Positions 23,660 to 35,422 of a stretch of 64,000 nt of DNA are shown in pieces (the stretch's first letter is position 1; every line of letters starts with the position of its first letter). This DNA comes from Saxidomus purpurata (Eukaryota > Mollusca > Bivalvia > Venerida > Veneridae): the NCBI GenBank assembly GCA_022818135.1, contig JAFMSR010000010.1, forward strand, positions 32,591,759 through 32,655,758. Reading direction: 5' to 3'. Made by a program: the position numbers and the translations under genes. The notes beneath the pieces were generated by a model, which saw nothing but the letters and a program-made list of their open reading frames with translations, searched no databases and was not told the DNA's origin.

Positions 23660-24912
23660 AACTATTATCAACAAGAGCCATGTTACACATGGTTAATCCC
23701 CCCGCCAGGAAGAAGTTACCTGAAGGTTGTACTTTCATACATTTTACTTGGTGAGAGGAAATCCTTAAAAAGCCGTATAGTTATGGTCATGCTGAGTACA
23801 GTTTTCAAGTAAGTGGAAAAAGAATAAGGCAATGAAGAGAAGGTTTGCAAAATTATATTAATGTTCATTATCAGTATAGGTATGATATTTTTCTATTTGA
23901 CTAAAAGTAGGCAAGGTAGAGTTATTGTTCTTGCACACTGCACTTCCTACCAATGTGCTATGTCAGTGTATTAAGTTTGAAGAAAATCCCTCAAGTACTT
24001 TTGGAGTTATGCTCCGGAATTTATTTTTCAAGTAAACCTGATAAAGGGGAATAACTCTAAAAGTAGGCAAGGTAGAGTTATTGTTCTTACACACTGCACT
24101 TCCTACCAATGTGCTATGTCAGTGTATTAAGTTTGAAGTAAATCCCTCAAGTACTTTTGGAGTTATGCTTCGGACAAATAAATCTGATAAAGGGGAATAA
24201 CTCTAAAAGTAGGCAAGGTAGAGTTATTGTTCTTGCACACTGCACTTCCTACCAATGTGCTCTGTCAGTGTATTAAGTTTGAAGAATATCCCTCAAGTAC
24301 TTTTGGAGTTATGCTTCGGACAAGTAAATCTGATAAAGGGGAATAACTCTAAAAGTAGGCAAGGTAGAGTTATTGTTCTTGCACACTGCACTTCCTACCA
24401 ATGTGCTATGTCAGTGTATTAAGTTTGAAGTAAATCCCTCAAGTACTTTTGGAGTTATGCTCTGGACAAAACTTTTAAAGTAAATCTGATAAAGGGGAAT
24501 AACTCTAAAAGTAGGCAAGGTAGAGTTATTGTTCTTGCACACTGCACTTCCTACCAATGAGCTATGTCAGTGTATTAAGTTTGAAGAAAATCCCTCAAGT
24601 ACTTTTGGAGAAATGCTCCGGTCAAAGTTTTTCAAGTAAATCTGATAAAAGGGGAATAACTCTAAAAGTAGGCAAGGTAGAGTTATTGTTCTTACACACT
24701 GCACTTCCTCCCAATGTGCTCTGTCAGTGTATGAAGTTTGAAGAAAATCGCTCAAGTACTTTTGGAGTTATGCTCCGGACAAAATTGGGACGGACGCACG
24801 GACGGACGGACGGACAGACGGACGGACGGACGGACGGACGGTCGGACGGACAGACGGACGGACGGACGAAGACCATTTCTAATATCCCCTTCGCCTTCGG
24901 CGGGGGGATAAA
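23660..24912 (+). mobile_element. Tandem-core element with (GACG)n tract, pearl-like
   Basis: The left flank carries AGCCATGTTACACATGG and TTAATCCCCCCGCC at about 23693. Then come about six copies of a ~150-bp core (CTCTAAAAGTAGGCAAGGTA...CAAGTACTTTTGGAGTTATG) starting near 23905, 24052, 24194, 24342, 24499 and 24654. A (GACG)n microsatellite follows at 24790-24870, and the right end is CCTTCGGCGGGGGGATAA. The right end reversed (TTATCCCCCCGCC) matches the left TTAATCCCCCCGCC, giving short imperfect terminal inverted repeats. A left flank, tandem ~150-bp cores and a tetranucleotide tract is the plan of the bivalve 'pearl' elements as I recall it. No transposase is encoded. Confidence 0.6.
24790..24870. 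repeat. (GACG)n microsatellite
   Basis: About 20 GACG/GACA tetranucleotides with few interruptions at the 3' side of the tandem core. The minus-strand frame of repeated VRPSVRPS is a by-product. Confidence 0.9.
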
Positions 24913-25747
24913 TAACATGTCACTCAGGTTATGTACCGGCACATTTCAACGACAGACGCACCAGTATTTTGCCAGAAACTCCCCCGCTGTTTCACATCGC
25001 CCTGTTGGGCGTAATATCACATCTACATTTCATGATTTTACGGACAGGCTTTGGACTTGGTCGATGTGTATTTTTTAAGTCTTAAGGATATGGCGCAGCA
25101 CTGGAAAGAAATTTTGCCTGCCGCCTAAGTTCTGACAGAAAAACAGAAAATGTAATGATCTCTTTAAAAAATCCAATAAATAATACATACATATTCTTTC
25201 AACAAATAGTCATCTCTAATTTTTGGTGTGTTTTTTTTTTTGCCGCTTTGCCGATTGTGCGCCGGATTTCACCAATTAAATTAGCTCGTTTTAAGCGTAT
25301 ACTGGCATATACGTTTGACAATGAACATAATGACCTAACAGAAAATATTCAACAAGAAAAAATGTCATACAAAGTAACACAGTGCGCCCACAAACAATAC
25401 TGACATGTAAATATTTTGGAAATTGGTGATGGTTGATGTTGAGATATGGCATCGAAAGAAATCAAGAAAACCAGTTCTGGTTGAACAAGCAAAACCTGAC
25501 ACGACACCACATCTACTGACTGATCTGTAGTATGGAAACTTTACTGTTATCGAATGATATGTATATGTACATAGTATGTCCAGGGATACTTTATAGACCG
25601 TTCCTTTTTCATTACCATTATCCTTATCAGTTTTACATGAATGAAGATTTTTATGATTATTTGCCGTAATACATTTTAAAATGGTTTAAAAGCTAAAAAA
25701 GATAAGTAAAACAACAGAAAAAAGATTTTAAAAGATATGGATTTGGG

Positions 25748-25832
25748 TGGGGTTCGAACGCATTCGTAAAAGCACGACTGTACACTTATGCAGGCGCATA
25801 CGCCTTTACCATTTACACAACGGTGGCAGGCT
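25748..25832 (-). other. Weak tRNA-like remnant
   Basis: On the minus strand GCGTTCGAACCCC matches a box B, and an upstream TGTAAATGGTAAAGGCG resembles a degenerate box A. The distance between them would require a long variable arm as in Ser/Leu tRNAs, and a full cloverleaf was not obtained. Most likely a decayed tRNA-derived piece. Confidence 0.2.
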
Positions 25833-28554
25833 AAAATTATGAAGGAAAAAAATAAGCTAAGACAATATTGCATATTATTATAAAGGCAATCGAAGATTAT
25901 TCAGTCGAATGTGTTTCGTTACTTTAATGTCAAGGGCTGTATAAGGGGAAAAGAAATCATATTTCCATTTTTCTCAGCATAGATGGCGCCTGAAACGTGA
26001 AACGCGCTTTTCTCTATGAAACGAACGACAACTCAATAACAAACGACAACTCTTGCCTTTCCAAAAAATTAGACTGTGTCTCAGAAGTACCTAAATTTTT
26101 CAATGAAGAGAGACGCATTTGTTCGAGCAAGTGCTTAAGTCTCCATTCATCTTTTACTCACCACGTATTAAATATAGCCGCTGCACTGGCACGCAATGAC
26201 ACGGAAGAGAACTTGTGGTTTTTTTTCTATATCTTTGTATATATATAAAGTTTGCGTGTGAAAGCATGTTTTCATTTATCTGTCAACAAACACTTTTTCT
26301 AATTCAGTTTGGCAGGGAACAGCCTCACTCTGTTATATTTAAGTTACCGTGATCCATTTCACATCCATCACGGTACTTAAATCACAAAAAGTTTTCCACA
26401 TAATGGTCTGGTAAAACTTTGTATACATTTTCTGTCTTATAGCTTAGAAATAACTCTGGTTTCACTTGATTTGATGAATCATCTCCCTTTGTAACGACTC
26501 GCTTAAAAGTAAAGATACCAACTTTTGTGTTGCAAGCTTTCGACAGGAGCTGAAACACCCTAGGGCAATTACGGTTGCCTCATTTTATAAACTCTTTTTG
26601 TTTGGACCTCAACTTTAAATTTTTGAATTTGCATAAAGTAATTGGGGGCGTTGATATAAAAACGAACTCGGTCTTGCTTCACCTGTATAACAGTAAACAT
26701 TATTACATTTTCGAACCAAAAACCAATCGAACAGTTTTCTAGCTTTTTTAAAAGCTACCCTTGTAGCTGATATATAGCAAGTCTTAATTCATAAGAGGAA
26801 TATTAATAATTACAAGTCAGCGACCGTAACCGCTCAACCTCGAAGGCGAATAAATACACAAAAAATGTCATCTTATCAAACGCATGTAACATTTGCAACT
26901 GACGGTTAAAAAAGAGAAAGGTTCCGTTCGTGTATCGGATGACACAAAATCAAACTTTTGAGCATCAGTTTAAAAACCAGTTTCAGACAGACACTTTCTT
27001 TTCTAGAATTGTATCAAACAATAAACATTAAAAGCTTGTATCCGAAAGTTGTATTTCCGAAACAAATTGCCGGGAAATCAAGTCAGACTTTAAAGGAGCA
27101 GACGACATTAAAATTTATGATTTTTGACTTGCCATTAAAGGAAATGTCTACAAGGGATTTTTATCTGCAGATTGCTGAAGGATATAAAATCTCGATGGAC
27201 TAAATCTCAGTTATTGATAGAATTCCGTAATTACATGTCTTTTGAAACGCCACTCAGAGAGTTTGCCGAATTGTTTTACCGGAATATATACCAGTAGCCA
27301 GTAAAAAAGACTGTATCAGGTCTTTTTATTCCCTGATAGCAACATATATCCAGGCTAACCAGACTTCATGTGTCTGTCGTTACGTTCTACACTCGTACAC
27401 AATGTCTTTTGCAAACATTTAATTGTAGTTTCCACGCCTGATCTGTGAAAGAAAACGGACAATAAACTTTCCGCAGAAGGCGTCCGAATTATGGGCTGTC
27501 CACTCGCGGACTTTTTAGTAGCTAGTAGCAATACATCAGTGAAACAAAAGACGTGTGTAGTCGGTTATATCTCACTTAGAAAGCAGAGGTTGTCCGCTGC
27601 TTTTGTGTAATTAGTGTCGACATTTAACTGGCTAAACCAACAGTTTGTTTGATACTTAAAGAGTGTTCAAGTGTGCTAAATTTTCCTGTGCCTTTTTAGA
27701 CCACATTACTACCATGACCATGTAAAGTATCCCAAGGCCTTCTTTTGGAGACAGAACTATATATAAAGGAAGTTTGAAGTCTGTTGCCCAGCTTATGCCT
27801 TGTTCTTCCAAGTTCGAACCCGGTCACCATTGCTTTGCTTTCCGTAAAGCGGCACGGCAATATAATTTTCAATACGTTTCTGTTGTTTCTGCACGCATCG
27901 GGTTCGTCCTAAATGACCCACGAGAGACAGTCAGAAACTTTCATTGCTGGTTCCAATTCAAAGCTGGACTTATAAGGGTCTTCTTCTTGGACCTACATAA
28001 ATAAGTCATTAAACATACGTTTTCAAAATCAACCCCGCTTCGAAAATTCTCTACACCGTTGAAACTAAGCTTGCTTACTGCCGTCGTCAACTTAGAATAT
28101 GCTAAAGACCGTGGCCGAAATACCTTTAATTCTTACGCAGAATTAATATAATCTCAATCTTAAAACAGAAAGAATGCCGATGTTAACTGCACTAAATAAA
28201 ACACATTTTATCAACACTCACCCTGCTGCAGACGGCGGCAAATGATTCAGCTTCTGCAATAATTAAAGATCATAATTAGTTATCACGAACATTACTGTTC
28301 GCTATTCAGTGAGTGAATTTTTGAATAAACACACACTGAACAGCTAAATGGTACTGTCCAAATTGAACGCTGGACAAACACATTTCAGATATTTAGTAAT
28401 TAAAAATATTAAGAATTAAAGGAAAACGCCTTTTATGCCGAATTTTTTATTTATCAACTTGTTGTTTTTATGAAAGTAAAAGCCTATAGAGGCATTTTTG
28501 AGCCATGTCATGTTAATGCAGTACCAGTTTATTTTTTGATACACGCGGTCCTGA

Positions 28555-28612
28555 GATCACGGAGATTCGAACCCGGCGCTCTCCCAGCCGATTGGATAAC
28601 GCCTTTTCCACT
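28555..28612 (-). other. Weak tRNA-like remnant
   Basis: The minus strand reads GGAAAAGGCGTTATCC..CGGCTGGGAGAGCG followed by the box-B-like CGGGTTCGAATCTCC. The anticodon/D-arm part is not foldable into a standard cloverleaf by eye. Probably a fragment of a tRNA-derived repeat. Confidence 0.2.
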
Positions 28613-29530
28613 TAAACTGTACATCGCTTATTCTGTCATGAATATCTTTCCATTTCCGAAATTATACGCAAGAGTGCGGACAGTTAGCAAATTACAAAAG
28701 CTTAATGTTTGTATGGGTTATAACGCCCGTTTCAACAATATTTCCTGGCGGACAATTTACCTAATCGCCGTTATTTGGAAGGGCCACACTAAGAGACCAA
28801 CTTTTTCACAAAGCACATTACATGCATAGTCACATGGTATACCAAGACAGCAAGTTCGTAACATACGTGGCTTTTCACTATAAAAGAAGCTAGAATAATT
28901 TTAGTTGTAAATGTCATTAGTTTAAAGACATAAAAGTACACTTCATGAAAACGTTTTACCTTATTTATATGCAAGATGTTGCAGTGCGTATTTTATACGT
29001 CACAAAAGAGAAATATAAACCTTTCTAAAACAATCAGGGGCATCCAAACACTAAACTATTAGCTTACAGCAACAGCTGGCATAAATGTCGTAGCGGATTC
29101 TTGTTCATTTACTGGTTTGTGGTTTTTATCTTTTTCTCTTTCTCCGTCGTCTTCTCATTAATAAAGGAAATACTGCATTTTTTTTTTCGCGCAGACACAT
29201 GTATGGGCCCATGTATATATCTATATACAAGCTGTGACCAATTTTGTTACGACAGAGGTATCCCAATGTTTAAGTTGTACCCACGGTCCAAAACATTCGT
29301 CCGTACCATGGTAACAGCTGACATAATAAAAGCTTCGGGACAAGGAGATCTTTTTCCCTAGAAACAATGGCGATCGCACAGCTTATCATTTGGCTTTTGG
29401 TTTAAGGTCCTATAAATATTGAGGCAAATTTATGACGTTTCACGTGCATGTCTGCCATATAGCTTGCTTTATTAATAGGCTTTTTTTGTTATTAAATTGT
29501 CTCGGATATGATTTTCACGTTTTCTTGCAG

Positions 29531-29701
29531 CGCTCGTACGAGAAACTTAAGTTTTGGCTGAATATATACGAACGTTATAATATTGGTTCATTCGGATCTC
29601 CTTTGCAAGTTTGTACTTATCTAGAATTACGAGGTTTGCCGGAAATCGCCGTGAAGAAACGATTGGCTACGGCTTTGACCGCATCGGTTGACCCAAATTA
29701 A
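29531..29701 (+). CDS. Candidate terminal exon, unknown protein
   Basis: A pyrimidine-rich tract ending TTTTCTTGCAG at 29530 is a strong splice acceptor. From 29531 the frame is open for 56 codons to TAA at 29699-29701, with a balanced composition (it includes RSYEKLKFWLNIYERYN and ends ALTASVDPN). An AATAAA lies at 29713-29718, twelve bases past the stop. The upstream open frame continues through the intron-like T-rich stretch only by chance. No upstream exon or family was recognised, so this is a plausible last exon or a decayed one, not a confirmed gene. Confidence 0.3.
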   Translation, partial: RSYEKLKFWLNIYERYNIGSFGSPLQVCTYLELRGLPEIAVKKRLATALTASVDPN

Positions 29702-31380
29702 ACTGGTATTAAAATAAACTAAGAAGTAACAGCCAAGCTTTTAGTGGTCCGATGGCACGATGAAAGCTCTCGGAAAATACATGTTCAGTAAGTAAAATAC
29801 TATCAATTATACCAATACAAATGTTGAGAAACAACTTTAGCCAAAATTAGGCATACTGTCACACACAGTATATCTGGTTGTTTTTAGGTGGGAGGGGGGT
29901 TTAAGGTGCTTACAGTTTAAAGGTATTCGAATGTTTGGTGAGAGTACAGCACTTAAGGTTTTGAAACTGTTACCAAAATCGACACTAAAACGGTAAGCTT
30001 CCTATATAGTTTAAATCAAACAAAATAACATCACTTTTCTTATACCAGAATCACGAGAGCGCGTATAATTCATTTCACGTCTGCATATGACATAAATGTC
30101 AACTTCTTACCACGTACCTTAAACATTATGGTTTCAATGTCTCGGACGCCAATGTCATGAAAGTAGCTACAAAGTGCCTAAAACTAATATGGCGCATTTT
30201 ATATTTCGTGTGTCAGGTGTTACTCCCTGTCTGACAAAGGCAGACGATAGAGCCTGGCATAAAAGTAACAATGTAAATTTGAACAGCGGGTCTTATTATT
30301 TTCAACGTAATATTCACACTGCAGATCGCGAAAACCGCATGAAAACTGATATTGTGACGAAATTAATTTTAGACACGCAAATTGGCTAATCACAATAGCG
30401 TGACCGAATGCATCAAATGGATAGCAACAAGTCACCGGTACGATACTTCCCAAGGGGGGGCTCGAGCTTGCGTGACACAGTGAGGCATTTAATGACCTAT
30501 CTTGTTACAAAGCGAAACTTTTGTCAGAAGACATCAGAAGATAGCAGACGACAATATTACCAATGACAGTAACAGAATTACATATCTGTTTCATTCTATT
30601 GTATTAGAGTATTTTTGTTTTGGCCATAAAGCCATTTAGACGTGATGGAAAATTGGATTTCACATTATATTAGAAATTCCTCTCTGCGGCGACGATTAAA
30701 GAAACCTCACAGAATCTGTCTGACGAGGTTTAATAAAGTTTATTTGAATGTCGGGGATTCAAATTATTCATATGTCACCTTCTGCTAACTGAGATGTAAC
30801 CTTGTACACAAAATGTGTCAGTTTTTGTCCCCGCGGTCTGCAAAAGGACGAGCCAGGTTATCGGGACGAAGTGAATGGGTGAATGCGAAAGTGTATGGGG
30901 AAATGGTAGCATTGATCTGTGAGCGGTTCTTGCACATCTGACTTGCACGAAAATGATCCCTTTCTTGTGTAACTTTCTTTTTGAAATTTAATAGTTCGAA
31001 TCAATATATTCTTTATCAAAATACTGCCGGAGTTGCAGGCTTAAATCAACAACGTGCAGTGAGCCACGACTGCACTTTCAGCTTACTGAAATACAACCAT
31101 AAAAGTCGCGGAGATCGGGTAATTCTCGCCAAATCTCGTGAATGCTTAATCAAGGTGACCACTTATACAGGCTCATTTGTTCATAACCCCATGGTTAATA
31201 TGGTGCTTTAAGTGAAAACTTATATTTTCAGAAATATAAAATTAAAAAATGTAGTTTTTTTCAAAATCATACGGCCAATAAGATTCCGTATTTTCCTTTG
31301 AAGTAGACAGATATTTCACTTTACAAACTCCTTACAAAGTATAACAGTACGAAAACTATATATATATATATGAGTTTAAA
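29702..31380. other. Non-coding DNA at the outer part of the left arm
   Basis: No gene is recognised. The small open frames (30174-30389 plus strand, 30220-30453 minus strand, 30981-31211 plus strand) overlap antisense to one another or lack any motif, and their mirror images in the right arm share the same features because the DNA is duplicated. A TATATATATATATA run is at about 31357. Confidence 0.3.
29713..29718 (+). promoter_or_regulatory. Possible polyadenylation signal AATAAA
   Basis: The hexamer lies directly after the stop of the candidate terminal exon. A 3' UTR this short would be unusual but possible. Confidence 0.25.
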
Positions 31381-34300
31381 ACAGTCAAACCTGTATTCAG
31401 AAGCCAGTCAAATGAGGTATCAAAAGTGACCACTTAAAGTAGGTGGCTGTGTAATAAAGGGTGTATAAAATAACAACTGGGAAACATCAGTATTAGCTGC
31501 TACAGTGCCTGTTATAGTGTGGCTGTTATAGTGTGGCTGTTATAGTGGCTGTTATAGTGTGACTGTTATAGTGTGGCTGTTATAGTGGCTGTTATAGTGG
31601 GGCTGTTATGGTGTGGCTGTTATAGTGGTTGTTATAGTGTGACTGTTATAGTGTGACTGTTATAGGGGCTGTTATAGTGTGGCTGTTATAGTGGTTGTTA
31701 TAGTGTGACTGTTATAGTGTGACTGTTATAGTGGCTGTTATAGTGGCTGTTATAGTGTGGCTGTTATAGTGTGACTGTTATAGTGTGGCTGTTATAGTGT
31801 GGCTGTTATAGTGGTTGTTATAGTGTGACTGTTATAGTGTGACTGTTATAGTGGCTGTTATAGTGGCTGTTATAGTGACTGTTATAGTGGCTGTTATAGT
31901 GTGACTGTTATAGTGGCTGTTATAGTGGCTGTTATAGTGGCTGTTATAGTGGCTGTTATAGTGGCTGTTATAGTGTGACTGTTATAGTGTGACTGTTATA
32001 GTGGCTGTTATAGTGGCTGTTATAGTGGCTGTTATAGTGACTGTTATAGTGTGACTGTTATAGTGGTTGTTATAGTGTGACTGTTATAGTGTGGCTGTTA
32101 TAGTGGCTGTTATAGTGGCTGTTATAGTGGCTGTTATAGTGGCTGTTATAGTGACTGTTATAGTGGCTGTTATAGTGGTTGTTATAGTGTGACTGTTATA
32201 GTGGCTGTTATAGTGGCTGTTATAGTGTGGCTGTGATAGTGGCTGTTATAGTGTGGCTGTTATAGTGTGGCTGTTATAGTGGCTGTTATAGTGGCTGTTA
32301 TAGTGGCTGTTATAGTGGCTGTTATAGTGTGACTGTTATAGTGTGGCTGTTATAGTGTGGCTGTTATAGTGTGACTGTTATAGGGGCTGTTATAGTGGCT
32401 GTTATAGTGTGGCTGTTATAGTGTGACTGTTATAGGGGCTGTTATAGTGGCTGTTATAGTGGCTGTTATAGTGTGGCTGTTATAGTGTGACTGTTATAGT
32501 GTGACTGTTATAGTGTGGCTGTTATAGTGTGGCTGTTATAGTGTGACTGTTATAGGGGCTGTTATAGTGGCTGTTATAGTGGCTGTTATAGTGGCTGTTA
32601 TAGTGGCTGTTATAGTGGCTGTTATAGTGGCTGTTATAGTGGCTGTTATAGTGTGACTGTTATAGTGTGACTGTTATAGTGGCTGTTATAGTGGCTGTTA
32701 TAGTGTGCTGTTATAGTGGGCTGTTATAGTGGCTGTTATAGTGACTGTTATAGTGGCTGTTATAGTGTGGCTGTTATAGTGTGACTGTTATAGTGGCTGT
32801 TATAGTGGCTGTTATAGTGGCTGTTATAGTGGCTGTTATAGTGGCTGTTATAGTGGCTGTTATAGTGTGGCTGTTATAGTGTGGCTGTTATAGTGACTGT
32901 TATAGTGGCTGTTATAGTGGCTGTTATAGTGTGGCTGTTATAGTGTGACTGTTATAGTGGCTGTTATAGTGGCTGTTATAGTGGCTGTTATAGTGTGACT
33001 GTTATAGTGGCTGTTATAGTGTGACTGTTATAGTGTGACTGTTATAGTGGCTGTTATAGTGGCTGTTATAGTGGCTGTTATAGTGGCTGTTATAGTGGCT
33101 GTTATAGTGGCTGTTATAGTGGCTGTTATAGTGGCTGTTATAGTGGCTGTTATAGTGTGACTGTTATAGTGTGACTGTTATAGTGGGCTGTTATAGTGGC
33201 TGTTATAGTGGCTGTTATAGTGGCTGTTATAGTGGCTGTTATAGTGGCTGTTATAGTGGCTGTTATAGTGGCTGTTATAGTGGCTGTTATAGTGTGACTG
33301 TTATAGTGGCTGTTATAGTGGCTGTTATAGTGGCTGTTATAGTGGCTGTTATAGTGGCTGTTATAGTGGCTGTTATAGTGGCTGTTATAGTGGCTGTTAT
33401 AGTGGCTGTTATAGTGTGACTGTTATAGTGGCTGTTATAGTGTGGCTGTTATAGTGTGACTGTTAAAGTGGCTGTTATAGTGGCTGTTATAGTGGCTGTT
33501 ATAGTGGCTGTTATAGTGGCTGTTATAGTGGCTGTTATAGTGTGACTGTTATAGTGGCTGTTATAGTGGCTGTTATAGTGGCTGTTATAGTGGCTGTTAT
33601 AGTGGCTGTTATAGTGGCTGTTATAGTGGCTGTTATAGTGGCTGTTATAGTGTGCTGTTATAGTGTGCTGTTATAGTGGCTGTTATAGTGGCTGTTATAG
33701 TGGCTGTTATAGTGGCTGTTATAGTGGCTGTTATAGTGTGACTGTTATAGTGTGGCTGTTATAGTGGCTGTTATAGTGGCTGTTATAGTGGCTGTTATAG
33801 TGTGGCTGTTATAGTGTGGCTGTTATAGTGGCTGTTATAGTGTGGCTGTTATAGTGTGGCTGTTATAGTGTGACTGTTATAGGGGCTGTTATAGTGGCTG
33901 TTATAGTGTGACTGTTATAGTGTGGCTGTTATAGTGTGGCTGTTATAGGGGCTGTTATAGTGGCTGTTATAGTGTGGCTGTTATAGTGTGGCTGTTATAG
34001 TGGCTGTTATAGTGTGGCTGTTATAGTGTGGCTGTTATAGTGGCTGTTATAGTGTGGCTGTTATAGTGGCTGTTATAGTGGCTGTTATAGTGGGGCTGTT
34101 ATAGTGGCTGTTATAGTGGCTGTTATAGTGTGGCTGTTATAGTGGCTGTTATAGTGTGGCTGTTATAGTGGCTGTTATAGTGGCTGTTATAATGTAGCTG
34201 TTATAGTGGCTGTGATAGTGGCTGTTATAGTGTGGCTGTTATAGTGGCTGTTATAGTGGCTGTTATAGTGGCTGTTATAGTGTGGCTGTTATAGAGGCTG

Positions 34301-35422
34301 TTATAGTGGCTGTTATAGTGGCTGTTATAGTGTGGCTGTTATAGTGTGGCTGTTATAGTGTGGCTGTTATAGTGACTGTTATAGTGTGACTGTTATAGTG
34401 TGACTGTTATAGTGTGGCTGTTATAGTGTGGCTGTTATAGTGGCTGTTATAGTGGGGCTGTTATAGTGGCTGTTAAAGTGTGACTGTTATAGTGTGACTG
34501 TTATAGTGTGGCTGTTATAGTGGCTGTTATTGTGGGGCTGTTATAGTGGCTGTTATAGTGTGACTGTTATAGTGTGACTGTTATAGTGTGGCTGTTATAG
34601 TGTGGCTGTTATATAGACTGTTATAGTGTGGCTGTTATATTGGCTGTTATAGTGTGACTGTTATAGTGTGACTGTTATAGTGTTGCTGTTATAGTGGCTG
34701 TTATTGTGGGGCTGTTATAGTGACTGTTATAGTGTGACTGTTATAGTGTGGCTGTTATAGTGTGGCTGTTATAGTAGACTGTTATAGTGGGGATGTTATA
34801 GTGGCTGTTATAGTGTGACTGTTATAGTGTGGCTGTTATAGTGTGGCTGTTATAGTGGCTGTTATAGTGGGGCTGTTATAGTGTGACTGTTATATTGTGA
34901 CTGTTATAGTGTGACTGTTATAGTGTGACTGTTATAGTGTGGCTGTTATATAGGCTGTTATAGTGTGGCTGTTATATTGGCTGTTATAGTGTGACTGTTA
35001 TAGTGTGACTGTTATAGTGTGACTGTTATAGTGTGACTGTTATAGTGTGGCTGTTATAGTGTGACTGTTATAGTGTGACTGTTATAGTGGCTGTTATAGT
35101 GGCTGTTATAGTGTGGCTGTTATAGAGGCTGTTATAGTGGCTGTTATAGTGTGACTGTTATAGTGTGGCTGTTATAGTGTGGCTGTTATAGTGACTGTTA
35201 TAGTGTGACTGTTATAGTGTGGCTGTTATAGTGGCTGTTATAGTGGGACTGTTATAGTGGCTGTTATAGTGTGACTGTTATAGTGTGGCTGTTATAGTGT
35301 GGCTGTTATAGTGTGGCTGTTATATAGAATGTTATAGTGTGGCTGTTATAGTGTGGCTGTTATAGTGTGGCTGTTATAGTGTGGCTGTCATAGTGGTCTT
35401 TAGCACAGGTTCAACTGTATGT
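31381..35422 (+). repeat. 12/14-bp satellite array inside a TIR-bounded unit (left arm)
   Basis: From about 31495 to 35398 the sequence is a continuous array of GCTGTTATAGTG (12 bp) and GCTGTTATAGTGTG (14 bp) units, roughly 300 in all, with rare variants (AC for GC, AGGG for AGTG). It is flanked on the left by ACAGTCAAACCTGTA (31381) plus GTGACCACTTAAAG, and on the right by TGGTCTTTAGCACAGGTTCAACTGTA. The two flanks are imperfect inverted repeats, so the array appears to sit inside a small transposon-like unit. Where 12-bp units run uninterrupted, the frames read as endless VAVI or CYSG. These are not genes. Confidence 0.9.

Larger units (their letters stand above)
24913..29430. other. AT-rich intergenic DNA with two weak tRNA-like remnants
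   Basis: No coding region could be supported in this 4.5 kb. The open frames of 61-119 codons overlap each other and lack recognisable motifs. Two minus-strand pieces resemble decayed tRNA-derived sequence (near 25748-25832 and 28555-28612), listed separately. A short TATATATA run is at about 26238 and a T run at 29178. Confidence 0.3.

Noticed and set aside
24557..25078. 173-codon frame
   Set aside because: It runs through the tandem core and the (GACG)n microsatellite; the sequence is explained by the repeat element.
33171..33419. Open frame of repeated CYSG and VAVI residues
   Set aside because: A 12-bp unit without stops translates endlessly in several frames. It is satellite DNA.
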